DNA of 64,000 bases from Pomphorhynchus laevis (GCA_012934845.2 WNNJ02001223.1:84424-148423); one strand, 5' to 3'. Counted from the first letter of the stretch, positions 41,100 through 53,122 are shown. Translations and numbers: made by a program. The notes: generated by a model from the sequence alone, not told the origin.

Positions 41100-44000
41100 C
41101 TGAAATCAATGCATATATGAACAATTGGATAATATAAAGAAATTTATTGACCTCCATAGCTCCTCAATTGTAGCGTTTATGTCTTTACTCATTTTCGGAT
41201 CAATATCTTCTGCCAGTTTTTGAAGACTGTAAAATTGTCTTCTTGTTTTTATCATTTTTAATGTTAATTCGCTGAGATAACTGCAAGTGAAAGTTCGATA
41301 TAACGTTACCAATGGCTTCTCGTTACTAAACGACAATTTATAATTTTAATAATGTCATCTCAAAAATAAACATCTTAAATACACGCCATCACTAAGTTTG
41401 ATCATAATATATACATATATTATTGGTCTCTGTCAACAAAAACATAGATTAATAATCTTCAAATAATCTTATATCAACTAATGATGAGTTTATATATATC
41501 ATTCGTCTTTTGTAACTACGCGTTAACAGTTTCTTTTTTTTACCAAAACGCTTACTCCGTTTTGTCAAAAACTAAGGTTTTTGACATAAGCTTTTTGCAA
41601 GTATTACAACAAAAGATAAATTTACGATAGAATTATTAATTGCAAAAGAAAGCTGCCATCTACGTCGGAAAATGTAAGCAATGTCCACATCAATATGTAG
41701 GAGAAACATCAATAACACTAGCACGATACCCCAATGCAGAATCATTTTTTAACTAGCTTTCGATAACTGCTATGGAGAAACTGGAGTTTTATTTATTAAT
41801 ATATGTTCTACTGCCAAATCACTATTTATTTTTCCAGTTTTTATTTGAGAGCGTCAAAGATTGCTGCATCTACTTATTGCGAGACTTCACAATAAATCAG
41901 ATGCAGCGTGTAACACGCTTTGATTTTTTTTTAAAGTTAGTATACACAATCAATCAATATTTATATTCATTACTGTGTGATTACTTATATTCATTACTTA
42001 TATTCATTACTGAATACTTTATATTCATTACTATTTAAACTATTAATGAATTCTATTTTAAATATTTATACGATAAATGTTTATCCTCAAAATCTCTCAT
42101 ATAAATTGTTTATATCTCATCAAAAACGCTTAACTTCATTCGTGTATTGGTGCATACAAATGACAATCCGGTTATATAACTATGTAATCCATTCACTTAT
42201 TTTATATTAATTTGTTTATGCAATATAAGTTACATCCGACTATATCTGTTATAAAAACAATATCTATCTCGCGTAAACAAATGTGAGTATCGTTGTTACA
42301 AATATTTGCATTGAATGAATTCTATTTCAAATATTTATACGATGAATGTTTATACTCAAGATCTCTCATATAAATTGTTTATATCTCATCAAAAACGTCT
42401 GTCAAAAACGATATGTCAGATATTTCACATATACATTGAGTATAAATTGTATGTGTGCAATTGAATAAATTGTAAGTGTGTAATTGCAGACGTTTTATAC
42501 AGTTTTTCAATTATTATTGCGATATATATAATGAATCTCGAAAGACAGATCCGGGAAGCAGTTCTCACTATGCTAAATGTAATATGTACACTAGCAAATC
42601 TTATACTTACGGAGTCACCCGAATGACCCTGCTTAAAACTTCTACACTTGCACACCTACAATTTATATAGTTGTGCATCAAATATCAACATGCACCGAAA
42701 GGGCTGCAACTATTTGAAACTTTTGAAATTTGTATCCATTGCATGTCTAATGAACATGTAGTGTCATTCAAAAATGAATGACGACGTCATCTTAAACATA
42801 CAGAAATAAATCTTGTTTTGCGTGACCATTGAGCTTACATATACAGCACGATGCGCCAATAAAAAAGGTGAAATGTATTAAAATAATCAAACTTTAAAAA
42901 ACTAAAGGAATTTAATTTTTAAACAGGTCGGAAAACTACAATTGAAGAATTTAACGCGATGAGTTTTGTTGTAAATAGAAAATTTGTTAATCGTCTACGT
43001 CATTGGATTGACAACTCTGCTTTCAATATTAATATTTCTTAACGCGATCTGATCGCATCATAAATAAATGCCCTGGGTTTAGTTTTAGACTTTTTACCGC
43101 AATCAAAGTAATTCCAACGTCTTGACCTTATTAAAGGACTGCTACGAATTCAGAGAATTCTTTTTCTAGCCAGTGAGCGATTCGCATATGATGCTAGAAA
43201 AATGTTTGCCTGCCATACCGCCATCACGAAATACATAAAAATGTTTCCGAATATCACACGACTAACAAAATCCGAGACCAAATTGATTTCAACTTTGAGA
43301 AGTTTAAGAAATTATGAAAGCATTGTCATACGAAAAACTGATAAAAGTAAAGCTGTTTTCTCGGATACCAATTATTACATTACTGAAGCAACTCGTCAAT
43401 TAAGTTCTGATTATAGACGTTTAGAGACGGTATTGGAAACTTAATCCTTTAAAATAAAAATTGAAATTTTCATAGCAACTCATTGACACAATCTAACAGC
43501 ACTAATATATTATACGTTTAATACATTTGTATATCATACATCATTTTAATATATGTTTGTACTTGAATATAAATATTGATTGATTATGTATACTAACTTC
43601 AAAGAAAGAATCAAAGCTTGTTACACGCTGCATTTGATTTACATTGTCTTTTATGCGCACGTGTATTCATTACACGGTATCTAAATCCTCGTCCACTTTC
43701 ATCTATGTATTGTACGTTACACTCTCTACAACTTCCTTCGTGTACTGGTGCATACAAATTACAATCCGTTTATATAACTATTTAATACATTAACTTGTTT
43801 TATATTAATTTGTTTATGCAATATAAGTTACATCCGACTATATTTGTTTATATTTGTTCACATTTCAAACAAATGTGAATATCGTTGTTACAAATATTTG
43901 CATTGAATGAATTCTATTTTAAATATTTATACGATAAATGTTTATACTCAAAATTTCTAATATAAATTGTTTATATATCATCAAAAACGTTAAAGTTTTT

Positions 44001-44800
44001 GATTGTTCATGGCTTTTAAACATCGAGAGAAATCAAAAAGGAAATTATCGTTTACAAATTTTCGATAATTGCAATAGTCCTTTTAAAGTGTTTTGTTTTT
44101 AAAGACAAATGTTATTTTGAGTGTAATATTTTTTAAAGCATAAGACCTAAAAAGGACTATTGCAATAGTCGAAAATTTGTGAATATTAATTTATTTTTCT
44201 ATTCCTCTCGATGCTTAAATGTTCTAAACAATTTAAGAGCACATCGAAGGCATCATTGGACAATTTCTTTTACCATTCCTTTCGAAGTTTAACCGCTCTG
44301 AACAACTTAAGAGCACATTGATCGTATCATTGGACAATTTCTTTTTCTGTTCCTCACTATGTTTAAACGCCCTGAACAATTTAAGAGCACATCGAACGTA
44401 TCATTAGACATTAATGTATTTGATGACATGTATTGATGACGTCACATTAATCAAGATCACAAAATTCGCTCCTGGCAGCTGACATATTCAATACCTAAAT
44501 GAATGCAATTCTTATATCCAAATGATATGATTTTAAATTCAGAACACTTTCAAATTCGAAATTTAAAAATAACCTTGAAAATTGCGATTTGTATTCCTCA
44601 AGTAGAATCCAATATTGTCTTTCACACAGCTGCAATTATTAAAATGTAAATAAAATTAATCGAAATTATACCTCAGGCGTTAAAGATTTTCGTTTAAAGT
44701 ATTTTCTCATCAATAACGATATTATAAACCAGGATTTGTCTCCATAGTTACGAATTAATTCAACAAGCTGTCGGTTTTTAGTGTTGTTCCAGCGACGCAT
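40865..44800 (-). CDS. SANT/Myb-like protein resembling BRD8, 4 exons
   Basis: Exons 44800-44672, 44629-44574, 41280-41152 and 41099-40865 join in phase to 549 nt (182 codons plus TAG), all introns GT-AG (123, 3293 and 52 bp). Residues about 3-60: RRWNNTKNRQLVELI, YGDKSWFIISLLMRK and LCERQYWILLEEY, which follow the W..GD..W..IS......CA.QY..LLE pattern of the BRD8 (NuA4/TIP60 complex) SANT-like domain. Residues 65-105 could be the helical segment that follows in BRD8 (RRQFYSLQKLAEDI). The rest is acidic. It would be nuclear and act in chromatin acetylation. At 182 residues it lacks a bromodomain and is far shorter than vertebrate BRD8. Start: ATG 44800 with A at -3; the frame is open a little further upstream. 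Confidence 0.6.
41152..41280 (-). CDS. BRD8-like exon 3
   Basis: 129 nt, acceptor CTTGCAG, donor GTCAAT (weak). Lys/Arg-rich helical segment ending EELW. The reading frame stays open 5' of the acceptor, but only the acceptor at 41281-41282 keeps phase with exon 2. Confidence 0.6.
41640..41755 (+). pseudogene. PLE GIY-YIG endonuclease relic
   Basis: One frame reads AAIYVGKCKQCPHQYVGET: a GIY-YIG-like core with the CxxC of PLE endonucleases. In the large intron of the BRD8-like gene, opposite strand. Confidence 0.55.
41960..42040. repeat. Short TTATATTCATTACT minisatellite
   Basis: Four or five irregular copies of TTATATTCATTACT, responsible for the low-complexity frames here. Confidence 0.8.
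42040..42420 (+). repeat. Left terminal repeats of a second PLE-type family (direct, tandem)
   Basis: The block from AATGAATTCTATTT to CATCAAAAACG occurs at 42046 and 42315; the intervening block GTGCATACAAAT...ATATAAGTTACATCCGACTATAT also recurs. Both blocks recur at 43730-43992 in the same orientation, flanking a PLE RT relic. Confidence 0.8.
42950..43445 (+). pseudogene. PLE reverse transcriptase N-terminal relic
   Basis: The 80-codon frame 43202-43444 reads LTKSETKLISTLRSL and SIVIRKTDKSKAVF then NYYITEATRQLSSDYRRL. This is the PLE pattern of a conserved Lys-Thr-Asp-Lys (IVI..ADKG..V) followed by Y..E....L.D...Y. Upstream frames (from 42950) are shifted. The catalytic domain is missing. 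Confidence 0.65.
43730..43992 (+). repeat. Right terminal repeat of the same PLE-type family
   Basis: Matches 42140-42400 over its whole length, with scattered substitutions and a small insertion at about 43845. Confidence 0.85.
44050..44182. repeat. Inverted repeat, 33-bp arms
   Basis: ACAAATTTTCGA...GCAATAGTCCTTTT (44055-44083) and its complement (44148-44180), separated by about 65 bp. No coding capacity; MITE-like. Confidence 0.8.
44195..44412. repeat. About 80-bp tandem repeat, 3 copies
   Basis: GAACAATTTAAGAGCACAT and CATTGGACAATTTC recur at about 80-bp intervals with substitutions. Non-coding; in intron 2 of the BRD8-like gene. Confidence 0.9.
44574..44629 (-). CDS. BRD8-like exon 2
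   Basis: 56 nt, acceptor AATTGCAG, donor GTTATT. Encodes LCERQYWILLEEYKSQFS, the third helix of the SANT-like domain, and leaves two bases for the next exon. Confidence 0.6.
44672..44800 (-). CDS. BRD8-like exon 1
   Basis: 43 codons, ending TPE at donor GTATAA, phase 0. Contains the two Trp of the SANT-like domain. Confidence 0.6.
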
Positions 44801-45790
44801 CTTGGAATTTGTCAACGCAAAATAAATATAATCTAAGATATTTTTCGTTTTAAAATGATGTAACTGACAGAAAGAATCAAAATAATCGACAAAAGAATCA
44901 GTAAAATTGTGTTTCTTAAATGTTAGATACCAATTACATTATAATCCAAAATTAAAAGTAACTTTTCCCGTTGAAAGCAAGCAGTGCGCTAGACAAAGTT
45001 GATTTTAAATTCGAGTATTAACACAGTGACACATGATTACTGAAATTGTGGAGTAATCTAAATTGTAAAATAATTTTAAATTGTGAGATGACTATTGAGA
45101 AGACAAAATATTCAAATATTTAATTTTGCACATTGCTGTGTTCAATACTTAAAATGACCAGATCAAAACATGCGATTGCATTTCAATACCTGAAGCATGA
45201 ATAGCACAAATTACAAGATTAAAACATGTGATGTGGTTGAAAAATTCTTTCCGTTAACAAAGACTAAACATATTAAAATAATAAAAATTTTAAACGCCTA
45301 TAATTTATAGGCGTTTATATATTTATTTATTTATAAATAAAAAAAATATTTATTAAATAAATTAAATAAATAAAAAAATAAATAAATAAATGAATAATTT
45401 ATTTATAAAGCCAATTAAAACAATAATTTCGACGACACTTTTGATAACAATACGAATTCTTTGTAAATAGTCAAAATAAGGAAACTGAATAATTTACTTT
45501 AATCAGCCGTTACAAAGTAATTTTACATAATGAATGTAAATCAATTACTGCTTCATTGATATCTCCATATATGGCACCTGGAAATCAAGTATATTTCATT
45601 TGATTTTTATGTCTGCATAAAAGATTTAGATACCACACAAAATCTATTTTTTAATTGTAATTTATCATTATATACATAATATTACAAGGTTACCTTCAAA
45701 TAATGTACTTAAAAATAATGTTTCCTAAAAAGTTATTGCTGCTAGCTTCAGCGAGATGTTAAATTATGTAAATTCATAAGGAATTGGCTT
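44801..45790. promoter_or_regulatory. Presumed upstream region of the BRD8-like gene
   Basis: No ORF. AT-rich with TTTAT/ATAAA runs at 45300-45400. Assigned as promoter region by position only; no motif identified. Confidence 0.25.
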
Positions 45791-46010
45791 TTAGCAAAGC
45801 CTGTAATTTTCTGTTGAATCGTGGTTATACATTGATCGTATTAAAAATGACTCCTGTGATTTTAAATATGCTACTTTTCTTAGTACATGAGTTGCAGCTC
45901 TTCCGGTACAACCCAAAATGAAAAACAGGATAGGTATAAATCCATATTGCTCCACATTGGAAACAGGTTCGAAATACATTGATCTTCTTCTTTCCTCGTG
46001 GTATTCGTAT
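45791..46010 (-). pseudogene. Retrotransposon C-terminal domain fragment
   Basis: Reads YGFIPILFFILGCTGRAATHVLRKVAYL, the F.PL.F...GG.GRAA...+..+A pattern at the C-terminus of several invertebrate retrotransposon polyproteins. Same domain as 55330-55690 and the N-terminus of the ORF at 16785. Confidence 0.5.
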
Positions 46011-46204
46011 GTACTTGCAGGTGTTTTGTGAGAGTAAGATAGTTATTAATAAAACCCTTACTTACTTACTAGAGTAAGATTGAGCATATATGTTGAAAAT
46101 TATTAAACATTCATTAAGGACCGCTCAACTGTACTTCAAACAATCCTGGGCATGAAATATCAAGACGTGCGTTATGATCAATCAAAGTTGTAATATATAA
46201 TATA

Positions 46205-46560
46205 ATAATCAATTCAGCAAACTGAGTCTACATATTTCATATAATTATAAATTATAAAATAAATAAAAATGGTAATGCAAATCAAAAAAAAAACAAATTT
46301 TAATATTTAGATAACGAATAATAATAAATAATTGTTATAAAAATTTATATACATATCAAGTTACAATAAAAAATTAAAATTTAAAATAAAAAGTAAATTT
46401 TTATCAATTGACTAATAAATAACAGACGATATATCAGAATAAGGATTAGAGATCATCAGGAGGAACTGCTATGCTATCAGGTTTCGGCCCTATACCTCGA
46501 ACCAACATAGCAGCGGAGCCAAACATGTGCGAACACGGTTTGTCCTTATTTAATGTCAGG
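46205..46560 (-). repeat. PLE terminal repeat family E, copy 3
   Basis: Both family E blocks present; hammerhead-like permuted core on the - strand at 46490-46450. Confidence 0.85.
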
Positions 46561-46928
46561 GCACACAATTGCTAAGTCATCAGCGTATTATATGGTATTG
46601 TGTAAAGCATAAGTATTGGATAGTTTCAAAATTGCATCGCCAATAATTTCAAAATATACAAAATAAAATAAAAAATACAATACAAAATATAATAATGTAG
46701 AGATTTATTTAGACCACTTTGTACATTGGCTTGGGTTAAACAAACAAAACTAAGAACAAATTTGCAAATAAACACATTGAGAAAATACAATAATGAACAT
46801 TTAAAATAGTTGATTGATGAATAACAGCGATCAAAATCAGTTTTGGACATGTTAGCCGATCAATCATTCTAAGTAGTTATTTCGAGAAATAGACACATGT
46901 AAAGATATGGAAAAGTGATTTGCAACTT

Positions 46929-47705
46929 TTTAAATTCATCAAATTCATCATACTCCCATCCCATCCATATTTTTTGCGGGGTTTCACAAGGTTCAGTCCT
47001 AGGTACCTGCTTTTCTCTCTTCTACTTAGCGATCTTTCTCCGTTTATTAAACCTTACTCCTTTAACGTCATGCAATACGCCGATGACTTCTTCATCTATG
47101 CTCATGCACCCTCTCATTGCATACACGATATCGCCATTTCTGCCTCCAACTGTCTTTCGTCTATCTACAAACGTCTCTCCCATCTTCATCTCGTTCTAAT
47201 CCGACCAGTCCAAAATCATGTGGATCATTCCCCGTCAACCCTACATATCTCATCTCTGTATATTTTGCCTCATCGATCCCCATAGTCCACAATCTCAATT
47301 TCTTAGGCTTCCATTTCGATGATCACCTTTCTCTTAAACCCTTCGTCCGTGACAAGGTCCGCTCGTCCAACTTAATTCTCCGTGACATCGCCGTATCCGC
47401 CCCCTTATCGACTTCCGTTCCTGTCTCTTCTTTCCCCTAAAATCGATTACTCTTTCAGCCTTTTCGCCAATTCTCAAAAATCCATAATCCTACCCTTCAA
47501 CGCATCATCAATTCTGCTGTATAAGTGCTTCTACATCTCCGTTGCTTCGACCACACATCCAAATATCTTGCACAACTCTTCTGGCCAATCTCTACATCCG
47601 CATACAACTCCGCCTTCTTCTCGTCACTTTTAATTACATCGCTGTCAGATCCCAATTCATGGTCATGTAAGCGTGTGCAAGCACCCATTTGCCACGTAAA
47701 AATAA
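46929..47705 (+). mobile_element. LINE B 3' fragment
   Basis: 5'-truncated copy: frames contain GVSQGSVLGTC, VMQYADDFFIYAHAP, LGFHFDDHLSLKPFVRDKVRSS and LRCFDHTSKYLAQL, ending with the family 3' terminus GCCACGTAAAAATAAAT at about 47705. Several frameshifts. Confidence 0.85.
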
Positions 47706-48149
47706 ATCTATTTTTTAACTTTCAGAACAGTATAGGTAATGACAAGTAGGTAATGATAAAGCTAAACGACTTAGGTTAAACCCCGACTATTATTTTTATG
47801 TATCGAGTCTGGCACTTATCGATTGGTTTAACGTTGAATGATTTCAAGTCTGGCCAGAAGGCTGATAATCCTTAAAGTAAGCAAATAAGTAACGTCATTC
47901 GAAAATAACGTAGAGCACCTTCAAATTTAAACACTCCTAAATTTGCGACTATCGAGGTGGCGCTTACTGATTTTACATATTTGATTTGAATATGAGAGAT
48001 GAATAATCATCGTGATGGGTTCAAATCCCGTAAGTTCACATGAACGCGTCACCCTTCGATTAATTCACTGTCTCCCGCGCACATAAAGTCATAATCACTG
48101 GGCACGATGAACGGTAGTCTCAACATAATATGCTTACGAAATCTTATTA
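47706..48149. other. Spacer with a tRNA-like B box
   Basis: GGGTTCAAATCCC at 48017-48029 matches a T arm with 5 bp of stem, but no acceptor or D arm is found. It could be a tRNA-derived SINE remnant. Otherwise nothing recognised. Confidence 0.3.
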
Positions 48150-48960
48150 TTTACCCAGGGAGACGTCCACTAGAAAAGAAGACTAGCTAAGAGATGGCCT
48201 AGATATACAAAAGGCGCACCTGAATAATTTCTTTCAATAGTAGATGCTGGGTCCGTTTTAGGGTTAATCTTGCTCTCTTCAAAACATTATTGAATCTATT
48301 CAAGTCAAATTCCCAGACCGGTTCTCCGAAATGATATGTAAATGTTCTCCGATATGTAAATAAATAGAGGGCTTGATTCGTCATAATGTTGAAGACTGAG
48401 ATTACCAATCTTTAAAACTCTTTTATTGTTTCAGGTGTGCCATTTAAGATAACCACCTGCATCTTTGAAGGATTAAGAAGGATGATGGATGGGGCTAACT
48501 GCACTTTATATCTTTAAAAGAAATGGCTGATTTTTGAAACTGTATCTTTACGCTTGAATCCCGAATACAATGCGGTAGTATTATCAGCAAATACCACCAG
48601 ATGTTGATCAATCAATAAATTTTGAAGAATAATAGAGGCAGTTAAATAAAGATTGGAGATATGAACTTTATTGTATACCAGTAATTGTGTAGAACTGACG
48701 TGTATCAGAGTCGTATTCATAGTAGAAGCGCTTAGCGTACAACAGTAATTCCACTCTGTTAACAATTCTCGTAGACAATCCAAGGATATGAAATAGGATG
48801 TAACAAAGGGAATGAAAAAACGGTCAAATGCGGCAAAAAATCGAGATAACTGATGACTGTTCTCCTGGCAAAACCATACACTTCGCCAACTGCTGAGTAA
48901 ACCAAGCGTCTTAAAATAAAAGTCCATGGTCCATGATTTCTATTAAGTTCTGCAGGTGTT
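48150..48960 (-). mobile_element. LINE A fragment, - strand, decayed
   Basis: Frames 48927-48514 and 48408-48199 carry FAAFDRFFIPFVTSY, LVVFADNTTALYSG (YADD became FADN) and LKRARLTLKRTQHLLL, matching positions 930-1640 of the first copy. Several frameshifts and an internal deletion. Confidence 0.85.
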
Positions 48961-50529
48961 TGAATTAATTTAGCAATGATTCACTGTGATGTGTTTCAAA
49001 CTTAGCAAACTAGCAAGTCTGTGATTTCTAATCCTAAAATAAACTGATATTTCAAGTTGAAATCACACTATAGACACTACTTCATTTGCTAGAAATCTTT
49101 GATTTAATTTTAACTCGATAACTTTTACAGTATTTTTTGGAAATTTAAAGCACGATCAATCAGAACACCCATTTTATATTAAGATGTATGTTATATGCCC
49201 CATCCGTAGGAAAACAAAACCGTATTCAATAAATTATACGATTAGATTTACACTATTGTTAACTATCACATTTAAGGTTTTACATCTTGTATTTAGTGAT
49301 ACAATTTTTGTTCTAAAATTGTGAAATTATAACCTCAACATATCAAAACTGTCGAAGGCATTTAAGCATCTGGTCTACACAAACATCATTCTAGAGATTT
49401 AATATATATCATGCATCATAATTTTGGCGTGTATTCGATACATCATTAGGCCTGGTATATGAACAACGTTCTACATGTGCGATAAAAAGTGACTGTTGAC
49501 ATTAGTCTGTGAGATAAACGCGATCAGCAATACTTGACGCTCTTTAAAATGCGGAGTGACCTGCATCCTTGGTTCGCGTGAGATAAACTTGATCAGCACT
49601 TATAAACTTCAACGCCTTATTATATGTTGACTAGACTGTCGGTACAATCGAGAATATTAATTGCCTTTTCCTCTACATATCGAAATGCGATTTCATTTAC
49701 AATCTTCAAATTCACATGTAAATTTGTGTAACACCATCGATTTAACACGATTTTGTTTCTATTGTTAGTCCGTTCGCTAAAGTTGCTAATTAGCGAGTCA
49801 TTAATTTGTCGGCACTAAACCAAGAAAATGATGCTTTAAAAATTAACGTGATGACAGCGATTATTTATCTGCAGCGTGAGAATGATTATGTTCTTAATGC
49901 AAAAAGTACCTATGTACATTTAAATTTCGATTAAGAATGCATATTTTCTGTCTAGCAAAATACATGTTTACCAAATAGAAAAAGTGCATACGAAAGCTAC
50001 AATTGAAAATCAGAATAATCATACGGTGAATTAACTAAATATTGAGAATGTTTAAATCACAAATTTGTCCACCTGATCAGCGCTTTAAATAAATTAAATC
50101 GCTATCTTATAAAAGATTTTTGTAAATAAGAAAAACAATATCATTTAAATCTAGTTATACAAGCACACTAATATTTGAGTAATTTCAGAGCATTTGTTTA
50201 TCCAATAGAAATGCACAATAGCGTGAAAAGTCGTCGATTTGATGTAAATTTGCACATCAATAAAATACATTAATCAAAAAATGCATTGATCATAAGATCA
50301 GCCAATAAAAATTACGAATGATTGGGATTGAACAAAGGCGCATTATATAATAATCATAATATATAACATGATCATTATATATTACTGCTTATGATTATTC
50401 TCATGCTTTATAGAAATACTTGTTCAGATGCGTTATATTACAAATACAGTTTGAGTCAAATTTTACAAACAAGTAAATGTTTTGTTAAAAACAAGTAAAT
50501 TTATTTCGATCCAATAACATGAAAGTAAC
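48961..50529. other. AT-rich DNA without recognised feature
   Basis: No ORF above noise and no repeat family identified; a 12-bp AT palindrome at about 50345-50375. Confidence 0.5.
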
Positions 50530-50885
50530 GTCAAATATATAACAAATCAACTCAGCGTACTGATCCTACCCATTTTATATAATTCATAATTAAAAAATAA
50601 TAAAAAATAGATAATTAAAAAATAAAGAAATAATATTATTTATATGAAGATAAAATTTAAAATAAAAATCTAAAACGAAGGTCAAAATTTAATAATTGAC
50701 TTACGAATAACAAACGATATATTCAAATAAAGTATATAGGTCATCAGAAAATCTGATATGCTATCAGGTTTCGGCCCCTATTCTTCAACCTACTATAGTA
50801 GCTGTTCCAAATACCCTCTGACAACTTATTTCCTTTGAAAAAATTTGATAATCTAGTATCGTATTCTAATACAAATAAATATCAT
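50530..50885 (-). repeat. PLE terminal repeat family E, copy 4
   Basis: Matches 23828-24170 with substitutions. It follows the PLE 3' end at 51350-51120 on the same strand, with the foldback at 50920-51105 between them. Confidence 0.8.
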
Positions 50886-50919
50886 TTATTTTAAATAGTT
50901 GATAATGATCCATTATTGA

Positions 50920-51105
50920 TAAAGAATTATTGGAGCTGAATCAAAGAAAAATGAATTTTTATTGATTTTTCACAACCCTCGTTTAGCATCTTCAGAAAGT
51001 TTCAATTAATTTTGGATTGTAATTTTCTGGAGATGCTAACAGATAATAGCGAAATATCAATAAGAAATTTCCTCTTTTCTTTGATCCAATAATTCTTTAT
51101 ATTTT
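50920..51105. repeat. Decayed foldback with hammerhead-like core
   Basis: Relative of 31379-31560. The + strand reads CTGGAGA, GCTA...TAGC, GAAAT (51027-51060 region); the A6 position of the core is G. Confidence 0.6.
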
Positions 51106-51119
51106 TTATTATCCATAAA

Positions 51120-51350
51120 AAATTTCTACTTAAGAGTTTAAATTTACTTTTAATAATATTTTTATTTCTTTATATATTTTACTATTTTCTGCTCGATTTT
51201 ATCTTTATAGGAATCTAGTTTAAAATATGTATCTAGTAAATGTCATTATCTTAAATTTCGTTATTTAATGTATTATATTTTATATTATGGTATAATGAAT
51301 AAAAATTATATTTTATAATATTTAATTATATTTTAATATAAAAAATATTA
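51120..51350 (-). pseudogene. PLE 3' end fragment, decayed
   Basis: Similar to 25465-25690 (TATTTTACTATTTTCTGCT and the TTATTTAATGTATTATATT block), with a deletion. Same strand as the adjoining family E repeat. Confidence 0.6.
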
Positions 51351-51588
51351 ATATTATATGTAATACATCTAGACTAAAATTTCCCAAATAATGATATATT
51401 TAAAAAATAAAAGGTTTAAATAGAATGTAAAATTAGAATGTTAAAGTTAATTCAAGCATTTTAATATAAAATGATTCAATAAGATTCCCCTCATTCATAA
51501 TTCGTCTTTCTTCATAATACGACGTCACATTGTGCAAAAAATGTCATGCAACGAACGTTTCGGAGCTTCAAAGGACTACAACAACACA

Positions 51589-51597
51589 CTCAAATAC
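51589..51597. repeat. MULE target-site duplication, left
   Basis: CTCAAATAC, repeated exactly at 53209-53217. Nine bases is the usual MULE/Mutator duplication. Confidence 0.8.
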
Positions 51598-51790
51598 CGC
51601 GAGGTGCACTTTTCACCTACGGTGAAAAAGGGGGTATTTTTCACCGTAGGTGAAAAGTGAGGTATTTTTCACCGTAGGTGAAAAAGGGACGTTTTTCACC
51701 GATACGGCTGGGTGCACTTTTCACCTACGGTGAAGTATTTTTCACCGTAGGTGAAAAAGGGACGTTTTTCACCGATACAAACCAAATTTT
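51598..51790. repeat. MULE left terminal repeat region, internally amplified
   Basis: Contains GTGCACTTTTCACCTACGGTGAA twice (51604, 51713). The inner copy through 51790 aligns with the full right end (53208-53123). Between them lie three more CACCGTAGGTG palindromes. Confidence 0.9.
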
Positions 51791-51815
51791 AATTAAAAAA
51801 AAATTACCCTTAAAT

Positions 51816-53090
51816 ATGAATATTGATTTAACAGACTGCATTATAAAAAGCAATAGAGGTAAACCAAAAATTGCTTACCAGGGATATTTTTATAATTTCA
51901 AAGAGTCTACTGCAGGAAAAAAGATTTGGAGGTGTAATAAGAGAGGCTGCAAGTCTCTTTTGAAAACAAATTTGGAAAATGTCTTCCAGGAAAGTACCTG
52001 CCATGACCATATTATGGAGGAAATTAAATTTAACAAAGTTCTAATCCAGAGAGTTCCAATTGATCTCAAAAATATGAAAAGGTTGGTAAATGCGACAAGA
52101 AAAGCAAACAATTACACCATTGTTCCAAATTACGACATCCCCGAAGAGCTGTTTTTTACAACGGAGAATAAACAGTTTTTATTTTTTGATAGCGGGATGG
52201 ACGATATAAACAGAGTTTTAATCTTCACAACAGAGGAAAATTTAAAACATTTGGTATATTCAGATGTTCTGATATGTGATGGCACATTTCGAAGCGCACC
52301 AACTTCGTTTTCTCAAATTTTTACTATACAGTGCAGAATAAGGAATATGTTTTTGCCGATGATGTTTTGTTTCATGAAACATAAAAATGAGAAGTCTTAC
52401 AATTCTATTTTCGAATGGTTAATGTCGAAAAATCCAAATGTGGGATCTAATGCTAAATCTATAATTCTCGATTTTGAGCAATCTAGTTATAAATCGATCA
52501 AAAATAATTTTAAAAATTCCCAACTATACGGTTGTTGCTTTCATTTGGGGCAAATTATTTGGCGAAAAGTCCAGAATCTGAAATTCGCATCAGAACTTAT
52601 TAATAATGCACCAATTAAACTTCAAGTCAAGATGATTTTGGCATTAAGCTTTGTATCTTTAGAAGATGTTTCACTGTATGCTGACGAATTAAGACTATAT
52701 ATTGTGGAACAAAAATCTTTAGATGTTTTGAATCTTTACGAATGGTTTGTACGTCAATACATAAACAATGAAACTGGCAACAATCATATTTCTTTTTGGA
52801 ATGTAAAACTCCGCACGGAAAACGGTATTCCTAGGGCAACGAATTCGCTCGAGGGTTACCACAGACATCTCAATACATTAATAAACATAAAACAGACTTC
52901 AATAATTCCCATTTTGAACGAGTTGAAGAATGAACAAACGATTACTGAGAATAAATTATTTTTGTCCTTATACAAAGATCCCGTCACAAGAATTGATACC
53001 GTAAAGGACCTGCTCTTAAAATATAATGCACTGCCCCCAGTAGATTATTTAAAATATATTGCTTTAAATTTTAATTGGAAGCTAGATTAA
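51816..53090 (+). CDS. MULE transposase with N-terminal FLYWCH zinc finger
   Basis: 424 codons from the ATG at 51816 to TAA; the upstream open frame is terminal repeat. Residues about 10-65 form a FLYWCH finger (GYFYNF, W-RCNKRGCKSLL, then CHDH: Cys-5-Cys and His-x-His). The DDE catalytic residues fit LICDGTFRSAP (first Asp, about residue 150), ILDFEQ (second Asp, about 220) and TNSLEGYH (Glu, about 345), as in MULE transposases. CCFHL lies between the second Asp and the Glu. The protein would bind the terminal repeats and cut them out. No frameshift or stop. Confidence 0.92.
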   Translation: MNIDLTDCIIKSNRGKPKIAYQGYFYNFKESTAGKKIWRCNKRGCKSLLKTNLENVFQESTCHDHIMEEIKFNKVLIQRVPIDLKNMKRLVNATRKANNYTIVPNYDIPEELFFTTENKQFLFFDSGMDDINRVLIFTTEENLKHLVYSDVLICDGTFRSAPTSFSQIFTIQCRIRNMFLPMMFCFMKHKNEKSYNSIFEWLMSKNPNVGSNAKSIILDFEQSSYKSIKNNFKNSQLYGCCFHLGQIIWRKVQNLKFASELINNAPIKLQVKMILALSFVSLEDVSLYADELRLYIVEQKSLDVLNLYEWFVRQYINNETGNNHISFWNVKLRTENGIPRATNSLEGYHRHLNTLINIKQTSIIPILNELKNEQTITENKLFLSLYKDPVTRIDTVKDLLLKYNALPPVDYLKYIALNFNWKLD

Positions 53091-53122
53091 ATAAAAAAAA
53101 ATTCTATTTTTTAATTAAATTT

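Noticed and set aside
47960-48040. Possible tRNA gene around GGGTTCAAATCCC
   Set aside because: Only the T arm fits; the acceptor strand TGAACTT expected upstream is absent. At best a SINE remnant.
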